Assembly: GCF_014207445.1 (NCBI RefSeq)
Contig: NZ_JACHEM010000016.1
Location: 79,380-143,379, forward strand
Length of the DNA stretch: 64,000 bases
Direction: 5' to 3'
DNA from: Streptomyces candidus
GTDB taxonomy: Bacteria; Actinomycetota; Actinomycetes; Streptomycetales; Streptomycetaceae
The position numbers were made by a program, and so were the translations under genes. The notes under the pieces were generated by a model, which did no database searches, was not told where the DNA came from, and saw only the letters and a program-made list of their open reading frames with translations. Of the stretch, positions 51,230 to 58,862 are shown piece after piece (positions within the stretch are counted from its first letter, which is position 1; the number at the start of each line of letters is the position of its first letter).

Positions 51230-52267
51230 GTGACCTCGCACGCCGCCACCCCACGCATCACCATCAACGACGTCGCCGCACGGGCCGGGGTGTCGAAGGG
51301 TGCGGTGTCCCTGGCGTTCAACAACCGGCCCGGCGTCTCCCCCGCCACCCGCGAGCGGATCTTCGCTGTGGCGCGGGAACTGGGCTGGGCACCGCACCGG
51401 TCGGCCCGCAGTCTGGCCGGCCGCCGGGTGGACATCATCGGGCTGGCGGTGTGCCGCCCCGCCCGGCTGCTCGGGCTCGAACCGTTCTACATGGAGTTCC
51501 TCTCCGGCATCGAGAGCGTGCTGACGGAACGCTCCTGCTCGCTGCTGCTGCGCCTGGTGCGCGACCTCGACGAGGAGATCGCACTGTACGAGGAGTGGTG
51601 GCGGGGCACGATGATCGACGGGGCCGTCCTGGTGGACTTCCACCGGGAGGACCCCCGGATCGCCCCGCTGCGGGCGCTCGGGCTGCCCGCCGTCGCCGTC
51701 GGACACCCCTCCCTGACCGGGGGTTTTCCTTCCGTCTGGACCGACGACGCGTCGGCGGCAGCCGATGCGGTGCGCTATCTGGCAGCCCTCGGCCACCGGC
51801 GCATCGCACGCGTCGGCGGCCCGGCCGGGCTGGGACACAGCCGCATCCGGGCGGACGCGTTCGAGGCAACCATGGCCGAACTCGGGCTGGACGGACGCCG
51901 ACAGGTAGCCACCGGATTCGCGGGAGAGGAGGGGGCACGGGCGACCCGCGCACTGCTGATGCTGCCGGACCGGCCGACGGCCATCGTGTACGACAACGAC
52001 ATCATGGCCGTCGCGGGCGCGGCGGTGGCATCCGAGATGGGGCTCGCCGTACCGGACGACCTCTCCCTCCTCGCCTGGGACGACTCCCAGCTCTGCCGCC
52101 TCACCCACCCGCCGCTGTCGGCCATGAGCCATGACGTGCACCGGTTCGGCGCGCAGGTGGCACGCACCCTGTTCGGGGTCATCAACGGCTCCCACACGGG
52201 CTCGCTCCAGGTGCCGACGCCGTCCCTGACACCACGCGGCTCGACGGGCCCGCCACGACGGCGATGA
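51230..52267 (+). CDS. LacI-family regulator of mannan/mannoside genes (2)
   Basis: A 345-residue LacI regulator. The HTH (RITINDVAARAGVSKGAVSLAFNNRPGVSPATRERIFAVARELGWAPHRSARSLAGR) leads into a sugar-binding core (PFYMEFLSGIESVLTERSCSLLLRLVRD ... RALLMLPDRPTAIVYDNDIMAVAGAAVASEMGLAVPDDLSLLAWDDS). It starts with GTG three bases after the beta-mannosidase stop, so it is co-transcribed with it. It shares about the same domain sequence with the LacI at 43440, pointing to a duplication within the locus. Confidence 0.92.
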   Translation: MTSHAATPRITINDVAARAGVSKGAVSLAFNNRPGVSPATRERIFAVARELGWAPHRSARSLAGRRVDIIGLAVCRPARLLGLEPFYMEFLSGIESVLTERSCSLLLRLVRDLDEEIALYEEWWRGTMIDGAVLVDFHREDPRIAPLRALGLPAVAVGHPSLTGGFPSVWTDDASAAADAVRYLAALGHRRIARVGGPAGLGHSRIRADAFEATMAELGLDGRRQVATGFAGEEGARATRALLMLPDRPTAIVYDNDIMAVAGAAVASEMGLAVPDDLSLLAWDDSQLCRLTHPPLSAMSHDVHRFGAQVARTLFGVINGSHTGSLQVPTPSLTPRGSTGPPRRR

Positions 52268-52340
52268 GGCGGCTTGCGGGACGGGGGTCAGGGCCGGCAC
52301 GGCCTGGGGCGGCGCGTCTGAGACCGCTTCTGTCGTTTCG

Positions 52341-53981
52341 TCAGGTGCGGTTGCAGAGTTGTCCGTTGAGGGCGAACGCCGTGGGGTTGGCGCTGCCGCC
52401 GGCGGAGGTGGCGGAGAGGCCGAAGCTCACCGTGCCACCGGCAGGGATCGTGCGAGTCCATTGCTCGTGCGTGACGCGCACCTGCTTGCCCTGCTGCACG
52501 GCCTTGGCGTTCCACGCGGAGGTCAGGGTCTGTTCGCCGGGAAAGGCGAAGTCGAGCTGCCAGTCCTCGACCGCCCGGGCACCGGTGTTGCGGACGGTGA
52601 CGTGGGCGTTGAAGCCGGACCCCCAGTCCTCCAGCCGGTAGTCGACCGCGCAGGTGCCGGTGGCCGGGACGTCGGCGGTGGTAAAAGTGACCGCGGCCGA
52701 GCGCGGGGAGCGGTTGCCGGCCGCGTCGCGCGCGTACACGCCGTAGGAATGGGCGGTGGCCGGCGCGAGCCCGGTGAGCGTGGTGCCGGTGGTCGCGACG
52801 CTGGACACCGGCGTCTCGCTCGTACCGTTGACCCGGACGACGTCGTAGGTGGTGACGCCGGTGTCGTCGGTGGCGGCGGCCCAGTCGAGGCGGGCGCCGT
52901 CGGACGTCACGGCGGAGACGACAGGTTTTCCGGGCGCGGTGGGCGCGGTGGTGTCGCCACCCGGCGAACCTCCGAAGATGCTCGCCTCGCGGGAGGTCTG
53001 CTTGATGCCGTCGGGGCCGTTGAAGAGGCGCTGCCCCCAGGGAGTGAGCCGGGCCGCGTCGAAATCGGTCGCCATGTCGAGGTATTCGACGCCGCCGCCG
53101 TTGCCGCTCCAGGACCAACCGAGGTAGCCGAGGTTTAGCGTGCGGGCGGTGGCGAGGATGGCGTCCTCGTCGGGGTTCCCGTCCGAGTGGTCGTGCCCGA
53201 ACTCGCCGACCACGAGCGGAAGTCGGCGGGAGACGAAGCTTTGCAGGTAGTCCCGTACCTCGGCGGCGGTGTCGTACACGCCGTACATGTGGACGGAGAA
53301 GACGGTGTTGCGCAGCGGGTCGGCGGCAAAGACTTCGGGGGCGTTGTTCCGCATGGTGGCGGTGTGGTCCTGCCCCCAGTTCGGGGCGTCCACCATGATG
53401 CTGTGCCGGAACCCGGCGGCCCGCAGGCGGGTCACGGCGCTCTTGGTGTCGGCGGTCCAGGCAGCGTAACCGGTGTTGCCGTGCGGCTCGTTGCCGATGT
53501 TGAGGACGACGTACTTCTCCTGGCCCTTGAGCGCGTTCTGCACCTCGGTCCAATAGTCGACGGCCTTCGCGAGCGGGACGGCGCCCGCCTGCTCGCCGTA
53601 GCCGGTGGTGTCGTGCGCCTCAAGGACGCAGACCAGCTTGTTCGTCCTGCACTGGGCGACCACGTCGGCGACGTCGGCGGTGCCGTTCTTGGTCCACCGG
53701 TCGCCCGTGCTGAGGACGACTCGTACGGAGTTGGCGCCGAGCGCCTTGAGGTCGGCGAGGGCCTGCCGGGTCCTGGTGGTGTACCAGGTGTGGGCGTGGT
53801 TCACGCCGCGGAAGACGAAGTCGTTGCCATTGGCGTCCAGGAGACGCCCGTCCCGGACGTGGAACCCGGGCTCGGCGTCCGCCGCGACGTCGACTGCGTT
53901 GGCCGCAGGGGCAGCCGTTGACACGGAGGCGGCAAGGGCCAGCAGCGCTCCGGCTGCGGTGGCCAGTTTCATTCTGCTCAT
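52341..53981 (-). CDS. Secreted endo-beta-1,4-mannanase (GH5) with FN3 and CBM2 domains
   Basis: A 546-residue exported mannan hydrolase. Residues 1-30 form a signal peptide. The GH5 catalytic domain (about 38-335) begins GFHVRDGRLLDANGNDFVFRGVNHAHTWY and has acid/base Glu165 in LNIGNEPHG and nucleophile Glu260 in VVGEFGHDH; it fits the GH5_8-type bacterial mannanases. An FN3 domain (about 345-435) and a CBM2-type cellulose-binding module (CAVDYRLEDWGSGFNAHVTVRNTG ... NPTAFALNGQLCNRT) follow, joined by Cys at both ends. GGGAG precedes ATG 53981. It makes the oligosaccharides imported and cut by the neighbouring genes. Confidence 0.93.
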   Translation of the reverse strand: MSRMKLATAAGALLALAASVSTAAPAANAVDVAADAEPGFHVRDGRLLDANGNDFVFRGVNHAHTWYTTRTRQALADLKALGANSVRVVLSTGDRWTKNGTADVADVVAQCRTNKLVCVLEAHDTTGYGEQAGAVPLAKAVDYWTEVQNALKGQEKYVVLNIGNEPHGNTGYAAWTADTKSAVTRLRAAGFRHSIMVDAPNWGQDHTATMRNNAPEVFAADPLRNTVFSVHMYGVYDTAAEVRDYLQSFVSRRLPLVVGEFGHDHSDGNPDEDAILATARTLNLGYLGWSWSGNGGGVEYLDMATDFDAARLTPWGQRLFNGPDGIKQTSREASIFGGSPGGDTTAPTAPGKPVVSAVTSDGARLDWAAATDDTGVTTYDVVRVNGTSETPVSSVATTGTTLTGLAPATAHSYGVYARDAAGNRSPRSAAVTFTTADVPATGTCAVDYRLEDWGSGFNAHVTVRNTGARAVEDWQLDFAFPGEQTLTSAWNAKAVQQGKQVRVTHEQWTRTIPAGGTVSFGLSATSAGGSANPTAFALNGQLCNRT

Positions 53982-54042
53982 GTGGTGCTCCCAACTCGAC
54001 GGGGCGGGGGCGCAGTGCAGGAGGCCATGCATGGGGCACGGG

Positions 54043-54147
54043 ATACGAGGTACGACATGCGCGATACGAGATACGCCATACGAGACACGGCGCACGACAT
54101 AGCAGGTACGAGGTACGAGACACGAGATCGGGGATCGCGGATACGAC
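54043..54147. repeat. Heptad micro-repeat array K
   Basis: Fifteen consecutive 7-bp units with the clearest ATACGAG/GTACGAG form (ATACGAG three times, GTACGAG twice, with variants ACACGAG, GTACGAC, ATACGCC, GCACGAC). It sits in the 5' region of the mannanase gene, between its start and the AACCGGTT palindrome, and would be transcribed as leader RNA. Confidence 0.65.
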
Positions 54148-54204
54148 CCGCCGCACGAGTGGAGAGATTAGGACGCCGAACCCGACCACACAACACTCGC
54201 AACA

Positions 54205-54214
54205 TAACCGGTTA
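54205..54214. promoter_or_regulatory. LacI-type operator TAACCGGTTA before the mannanase gene
   Basis: A perfect 10-bp palindrome with the same AACCGGTT core as the two sites at 48307 and 48427. It probably places the mannanase gene under the same LacI regulator. Confidence 0.6.
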
Positions 54215-54323
54215 AGTTTAGTTGCCTCGGGGCTTCCGCACGAAGACACCAGTCACCCGAAATCGACGCCGCCCCGCCCACTAACCCGCTCCTTCCGCAA
54301 GATCGACAACCGGCGCTCGATTA

Positions 54324-54339
54324 TTGACCGACCGGTCCA
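54324..54339. promoter_or_regulatory. TetR operator upstream of tetR
   Basis: TTGACCGACCGGTCCA, with a perfect GACCG-AC-CGGTC core (54326-54337), 22 bases before the regulator start. It matches the 16-mer at 54993 in 13 positions. Confidence 0.7.
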
Positions 54340-54360
54340 GATACGACTATGGTCCTCCAC

Positions 54361-54945
54361 ATGGCCAGGACCAAGGAATTCGATCCGGACGCCGTGCTGC
54401 AGTCGGCCCTTGAGCTGTTCTGGCGGCGCGGCTACGAAGCTACGTCGGTGACCGATCTCGTCGAGCACCTCGGCATCGGGCGCGCCAGCATCTACGCGAC
54501 CTTCGGCAGCAAGCACGAGTTGTACCTGAAGGCCATGGACCGGTACGCGGAGATGCGCGACCCGCTCCTCCTGGCCGAGCTGTCCCAACCCGGCCCCGCG
54601 CTGCCCGCCGTACGAACGGTGGTGCGCCGCTTCGCCGCGGAAGCCGCGTCCCCGGAAGGGCGACTGAACGGCTGTTTCGTCACCAATACTGCGGCGGAAC
54701 TGGCCCCCCACGACCCCGCAGCGGCCCGCCGGGTCGAGATCAGCTGGGAGCACGTCGAGACTCCACTGCACTCCGCACTCGTGCGGGCCCAGGCCCAGGG
54801 CGAGCTTCCCGAGGACCGCGATCCGCGCGCGCTGGCCCGCATGCTGCTCGTCCTGCTGCAGGGCGTGCGAATCGTCGGCAAGGCGTCGAGCGATCCCGCC
54901 CGCGTGCGGGACGCGGCCGAACAGGCGCTGGCCCTGCTGGACTGA
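54361..54945 (+). CDS. TetR-family regulator of MFS/SDR unit
   Basis: A 194-residue TetR regulator of the AcrR/YezE-like group: MARTKEFDPDAVLQSALELFWRRGYEATSVTDLVEHLGIGRASIYATFGSKHELYLKAMDRYAE, then a TetR_C_16-like helical domain (GCFVTNTAAELAPHDPAAARRVEISWEHVE). Similar operators lie before it and before the next gene, so it probably represses itself and the MFS-SDR pair and releases them on binding a toxic small molecule. Confidence 0.93.
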   Translation: MARTKEFDPDAVLQSALELFWRRGYEATSVTDLVEHLGIGRASIYATFGSKHELYLKAMDRYAEMRDPLLLAELSQPGPALPAVRTVVRRFAAEAASPEGRLNGCFVTNTAAELAPHDPAAARRVEISWEHVETPLHSALVRAQAQGELPEDRDPRALARMLLVLLQGVRIVGKASSDPARVRDAAEQALALLD

Positions 54946-54992
54946 GGCAGGCCCGCTGGAGCGGTCGCGCCTGCTTCTGCACGCCCAAATTA

Positions 54993-55008
54993 TGGACCGA
55001 TCAGTCCA
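54993..55008. promoter_or_regulatory. TetR operator upstream of the MFS gene
   Basis: TGGACCGATCAGTCCA has inverted arms TGGAC/GTCCA and lies 15 bases before the MFS start, overlapping where its promoter should be. It is the partner of the site at 54324. Confidence 0.7.
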
Positions 55009-55023
55009 ATATCAGGGGAACCA

Positions 55024-56358
55024 ATGACCGCCACGGGCACCGCCCGCGCCACCGCCATGCAGCACCGACGCGCCTTCATCCTGCTCGGCAGTGTCCAGGC
55101 CACGCTGATCTTCACGCTCGCCGCGATAGCCATACCGCTGCCCCACCTCGCTCGCGAATTCGACCTCCAACGCGCCGACTTGATCCTGCTTAGCGCGGCC
55201 TACGGTTTGACCTTCGCCGGGCTACTGCTCTTCGGCGGCCGCTACGGCGGGCGACGCGCCCTCACCGCGGGCCTTGCCCTCTTCGCCGTCGCCTCGGCCG
55301 CCGTCCCGCTCGCCCCCCATACCGCGGCACTTCTCGCGGCGCGCTTCGCGCAGGGCGCGGGCGCGGCCCTCGTCGCGCCGGCCGCCATGGCCGTACTGCG
55401 CGGCCTCTTCCCCTCCCCCACCGCATTCGGCAGGGCGATGGCCACCTGGGGTGGGCTCTCGGTGCTCGGCGCGACCGCGGGCAACCTGCTCTCCGGCGTC
55501 ATCTCGGCGCTGCTCTCCTGGCGTTGGACGTTCGCGGTACCCCTCGCGGTGGCGATCACCGCCCTCGCCCTCACGCGCCGACTGCTGCCGGACACAGCCC
55601 TGAACCGGGACAGGCCTCTCGACCTGACAGGTGCTCTGCTCGCCACCGTCGGGATCACCCTCGCCAGTTACGGGCTCGTCGTCACCGACGCCCACCCCTG
55701 GTCGTCGGCCCACGTGCTCGTGCCCCTGCTGGGCGGGATCACACTGCTTGCCGCATTCTGGTGCGCAGAGCACCGGGTCCACGATCCCCTACTGCCACCC
55801 CGCTTTCTGCTCGACCGGCGGCGGGCCCTGGCCTTGACGGTCACCGCGCTGAGCGCCTGTGGGACCGCGATGACCTTCGTGGTCCTCTCACTCCACCTCC
55901 AGCAGGCGCGCGACTGGTCACAGTTGCAGACCTCGGCCGCCTTCGTGCCGTTCGCCGTCGCACTCATCGCTTCGGGCCGGGCGACAGGGCCGCTCATCGG
56001 CCGGTACGGGGCCGGGGCCGTCACGACCGCTGGGCTGGGCACGGGCGCGACCGGGCTCGCCCTCCTCGCGTGGACCGGGCTCGATGCGCACACCTGGTAC
56101 GCGTACGGACTGCTGCCGGGTCTTGTGCTCCTGTCGGCCGGCGCCGCGGCCTCCTTCGCCGGAGCCGCCGTGCTCGCCACCGCAGAGGTACCGCAGCGAC
56201 AGACCGGGCTTGCCGGTGGCGTGCTGAACACTGCGATGGAATTCGGCCCCACCGCCCTCTTCGCCGGCCTGCTCACGCTCGGCAGCGACGCCTCGTCCCT
56301 GGCCGTGGCGGGAGCCGCCCTCGCCGTCGCGGCCCTCCTGACCCACCGCACCAAGTAG
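55024..56358 (+). CDS. MFS efflux transporter, TetR-controlled
   Basis: A 444-residue MFS protein with 12-14 helices. Motif A-like sequence is YGLTFAGLLLFGGRYGGRRALTAGLALFAVAS; the segment RFAQGAGAALVAPAAMAVLRGLFPSPTAFGRAMATWGGLSVLGATAGNLLSGVISALLSWRWTFAVPL contains the motif C region of drug exporters. Its substrate is probably the TetR ligand or the product of the following SDR. It lies 78 bases after tetR with an operator between. Confidence 0.92.
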   Translation: MTATGTARATAMQHRRAFILLGSVQATLIFTLAAIAIPLPHLAREFDLQRADLILLSAAYGLTFAGLLLFGGRYGGRRALTAGLALFAVASAAVPLAPHTAALLAARFAQGAGAALVAPAAMAVLRGLFPSPTAFGRAMATWGGLSVLGATAGNLLSGVISALLSWRWTFAVPLAVAITALALTRRLLPDTALNRDRPLDLTGALLATVGITLASYGLVVTDAHPWSSAHVLVPLLGGITLLAAFWCAEHRVHDPLLPPRFLLDRRRALALTVTALSACGTAMTFVVLSLHLQQARDWSQLQTSAAFVPFAVALIASGRATGPLIGRYGAGAVTTAGLGTGATGLALLAWTGLDAHTWYAYGLLPGLVLLSAGAAASFAGAAVLATAEVPQRQTGLAGGVLNTAMEFGPTALFAGLLTLGSDASSLAVAGAALAVAALLTHRTK

Positions 56359-56392
56359 TCCCCCGCTCACCCCCACCCAAAGGAGTCACCGA

Positions 56393-57151
56393 ATGAACCG
56401 CTTCACCGGCAAGAGCGTCCTCGTCACCGGCGCAGGATCCGGGCTCGGCCGCGCGATCGCGCTTGCCTTCGCCGCCGAAGGCGCATCCGTGGTCGCCGCA
56501 GGACGCACCGCGGCCTCCCTGGACGAGACGGTCGGTCTCATCGAAACCGACGGCGGCACGGCCACCGCTGTCACTGCCGACGTCACCGAATCCGGCCAGC
56601 TGCAAAACCTTGTGCACGAGAGCGTCATCCGCTTCGGCGGACTGGACATCGCGGTCAACAACGCCGGGATACTCCGCGCCACCGTACCCGTCGGCGAGGT
56701 GAGCGAGGAGGACTGGGACATGGTCCTGCGGACCAATGTCACCGGCGTGTGGCTGGCCATGAAGCACGAGATCGCCCACATGAAGGAGAACGGCGGCGGC
56801 ACCATCGTCAATATCTCCTCCAACCTTGGCACCCACCTGCGGATCCCGAACGCCGCCGCGTACATCACCTCGAAGGCGGCGGTCTCCGCGCTGACCCGCG
56901 CCGCCGCTCTCGACCACATCCACCAGGGCGTCCGCATCAACGCGGTCAGCCCCGGCGCCTCCGCCGCTCCCATGTCGCTGCGACCGGGCGAGACCGAGGC
57001 CGACCGTGCCGAGCGGGTGAAGTCGGAAAACCCGCTGGGCAGAGTCGCGGAGGCCGAGGAAGTGGCAGCCGCGGTGCTCTACCTCGCCTCGCCCGTTGCC
57101 GGCGCGGTCGTCGGGGCCGACCTGGTCATCGACAGTGGGTCTTCGGCCTGA
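56393..57151 (+). CDS. Short-chain dehydrogenase/reductase
   Basis: A 252-residue classical SDR: TGAGSGLG (13-20), VNNAG (87-91), the Ser of NISS and the Tyr-xxx-Lys of AAYITSKAAV, and the C-terminal GADLVIDSG. An Arg after beta-2 (AAGRTAAS) favours NADP. It starts 34 bases after the MFS gene behind AAAGGAG, so both form one unit under TetR. The substrate is unknown; detoxifying reduction of a quinone or carbonyl compound is plausible. Confidence 0.93.
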   Translation: MNRFTGKSVLVTGAGSGLGRAIALAFAAEGASVVAAGRTAASLDETVGLIETDGGTATAVTADVTESGQLQNLVHESVIRFGGLDIAVNNAGILRATVPVGEVSEEDWDMVLRTNVTGVWLAMKHEIAHMKENGGGTIVNISSNLGTHLRIPNAAAYITSKAAVSALTRAAALDHIHQGVRINAVSPGASAAPMSLRPGETEADRAERVKSENPLGRVAEAEEVAAAVLYLASPVAGAVVGADLVIDSGSSA

Positions 57152-57442
57152 CCGTTCGTGGTTGCGTGGCCCTCTCCCTCAAGTTGAGGTTGACAGTGTG
57201 GCCGAGTTCCCACAGCGAGGGGCTCGGCTCCCCAGCCCCGGCACGGACCGGCGAGTCACGCCGGGGCTGCAGCCATCGCCCCCCTGCGGCCTGCGGGGCT
57301 GTAGTCCGGAACGAGACGGCTGTACATCTCCGGACGGCTGTTCATCTCCCGCACGAACCAGCCATACGGATCTACGTGGCGCCAGTGGTACGAGAGCAGG
57401 GCCGAAGACGCCTCCCGCACGCACGCCTCTGCCCCCGCCGTG
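57152..57442. other. Gap with MerR-like dyad and a possible gene remnant
   Basis: CCTCAAGTTGAGG (57177-57189), a perfect dyad of the type bound by MerR-family activators, is followed by TTGACAG. A minus-strand frame ending near 57256 reads SALLSYHWRHVDPYGWFVREMNSRPEMYSRLVPDYSPAG, protein-like but unrecognised; it may be a remnant or a small gene starting at 57462. Confidence 0.35.
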
Positions 57443-58041
57443 TCACTCCCCCGCTCCCCCACCGGTCAACGCCCGGAGGATGCCCGCCAGCCGCGCTTCC
57501 CTGGCGCCGGGGGTGAGCGACTGGAGGAGCGGAAGGATCAGCTGGTACCGCTCAGACCTGCCGAGCGCTTCGTAGGCCTTCCTCGCGACTGGGTCGGCGT
57601 CGAGCGCCGCCACCAGGTCCGGCGGTGCGGCCGCTGTCCGCTGCGACTCGTACGCCTTCGTCCACCTGCCGTCCTCCTGCGCCCTGCGCACCTCGATTAG
57701 GCCGGGTTCCCGCATGCGGCCCGCGGCGATCAGCACGGCGACCTTGTCCACGTTCACCTGCGACCACAGGCTCCGCGGGCGACGCGGTACATACTTCTGG
57801 AGGTAGTACTGCGCGTCCAGGAACGGCGCTGTCCGGAGATCCAGCCGTAGCACAGCCCGATGTCCACCAGCTCGTCGTCGCCCACCGAGGGAATGCCGGA
57901 CTTCTTCTTCGCCACCTTGACCCAAATGCCCTGTTGCAGCGTGTAGTTGCTTGCCAACCAGCTCTCGAAGGCCGGACCGTCCGCGAAGGTCATGACCTCG
58001 ACGCCGTCGATGGGCGCCCGCTTCCCCGGCTCGTTGTTCAT
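57443..58041 (-). pseudogene. YdeI/OmpD-associated family protein, frameshifted
   Basis: The N-terminal half (from ATG 58041) reads VEVMTFADGPAFESWLASNYTLQQGIWVKVAKKKSGIPSVGDDELVDIGLCYGWISGQR, then homology continues in another frame as FLDAQYYLQKYVPRRPRSLWSQVNVDKVAVLIAAGRMREPGLIEVRRAQEDGRWTKAYESQ. A single T missing near 57820-57825 would restore QRRFLDAQYYLQKY and an intact protein of about 199 residues. Family members are linked to envelope or bacteriocin resistance. Codon bias is intact on both sides, so the lesion is recent or a sequence error. Confidence 0.82.
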
Positions 58042-58266
58042 GCGGTTCAGGCTAGCCGGGCACGGTCGTGCTGTTCTTGGAGCTCGGGCCAACTCACCTT
58101 TGGGCGAACCACGTTGATTCCAGTCCCGCCTGGGGCCCCCGACCGCCGCCTCAAGGCCCCAACCATCAGGAGGAAGTGACTCGGTCTTCGCGCCCTCGGC
58201 GTCCCGGCTACCCAGGCGTCGCAATTCGCTGCTGCGAGGGGCAGTGGCCGCGTAGCCTGCACTGCT

Positions 58267-58800
58267 GTGGACAGTGAGCGCGCTCATCGACAGCTTCGCC
58301 TGATCGCGGAGACCGTGCAGACGGCCGAGGCTTTGGGCGCCGAAGTGTGGCTTCGCGGCGGATGGGCCATGGACTTCTTCCTCGGCACCGTTTCGCGGGA
58401 CCACGAGGACATCGACTGGTTCGCCTGGTCCGACGACGCCCCTGCGCTGGCTGGAGCCCTCCTTCTGCACGGCTGGCGGCGCGTCCCGGGGCCGCCGCCG
58501 GATGGGCAACTCGACCTCGTGAAAGGCGGTTTGGAGAGCAGCCTCACTCTCGTGGACCGCGACGGGGCCAGCCGTGTGGTGGTCGCCGGTGGCCCTTGGG
58601 CCGGTACGCCCTGGCCCGAAGGCATGCTCGATGGCGAGTCGGGGCGCATCGCGGGTGTCCGGTGCGCGATCGTGAGCCCGCGAGTCCAGATCGAGATCAA
58701 ACGGATGATGCCCGTCTGGGACCCCTCCCGGCCTCGACGACCCAAGGATGCCGAGGACATCGCACGGCTGGAAGCGGCCCTCCAGGCCCGGGAACCTTGA
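58267..58800 (+). CDS. Nucleotidyltransferase, ANT/Lnu-like
   Basis: A 177-residue protein of the nucleotidyltransferase fold used by aminoglycoside and lincosamide nucleotidyltransferases. GGWAMD (31-36) and RDHEDID (44-50) provide the two metal aspartates, and RVQIEIKRMMPVWDPSRPRRPKDAEDIARLEAAL gives the C-terminal helix with Lys. It could modify a drug, but related proteins of unknown substrate are frequent in actinomycetes; resistance cannot be claimed from sequence alone. GTG 58267 is the start. A hairpin at 58805-58844 ends it. Confidence 0.85.
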   Translation: MDSERAHRQLRLIAETVQTAEALGAEVWLRGGWAMDFFLGTVSRDHEDIDWFAWSDDAPALAGALLLHGWRRVPGPPPDGQLDLVKGGLESSLTLVDRDGASRVVVAGGPWAGTPWPEGMLDGESGRIAGVRCAIVSPRVQIEIKRMMPVWDPSRPRRPKDAEDIARLEAALQAREP

Positions 58801-58804
58801 TCCG

Positions 58805-58844
58805 AGCAGGGCGTCGGCGGCGGCCGCCCCCGACGCTCGCTGCT
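58805..58844. terminator. Terminator hairpin between convergent genes
   Basis: GCGTCGG (58811-58817) pairs with CCGACGC (58830-58836), extended by AGCAG/CTGCT at 58805-58809 and 58840-58844. It lies between the nucleotidyltransferase gene and the WYL regulator gene. Confidence 0.75.
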
Positions 58845-58862
58845 ACGCCGGGGCTCCCCCGC

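Noticed and set aside
58267..58800. A named antibiotic-resistance gene
   Set aside because: Only the nucleotidyltransferase fold motifs are visible; closeness to a specific resistance enzyme cannot be judged from sequence alone.
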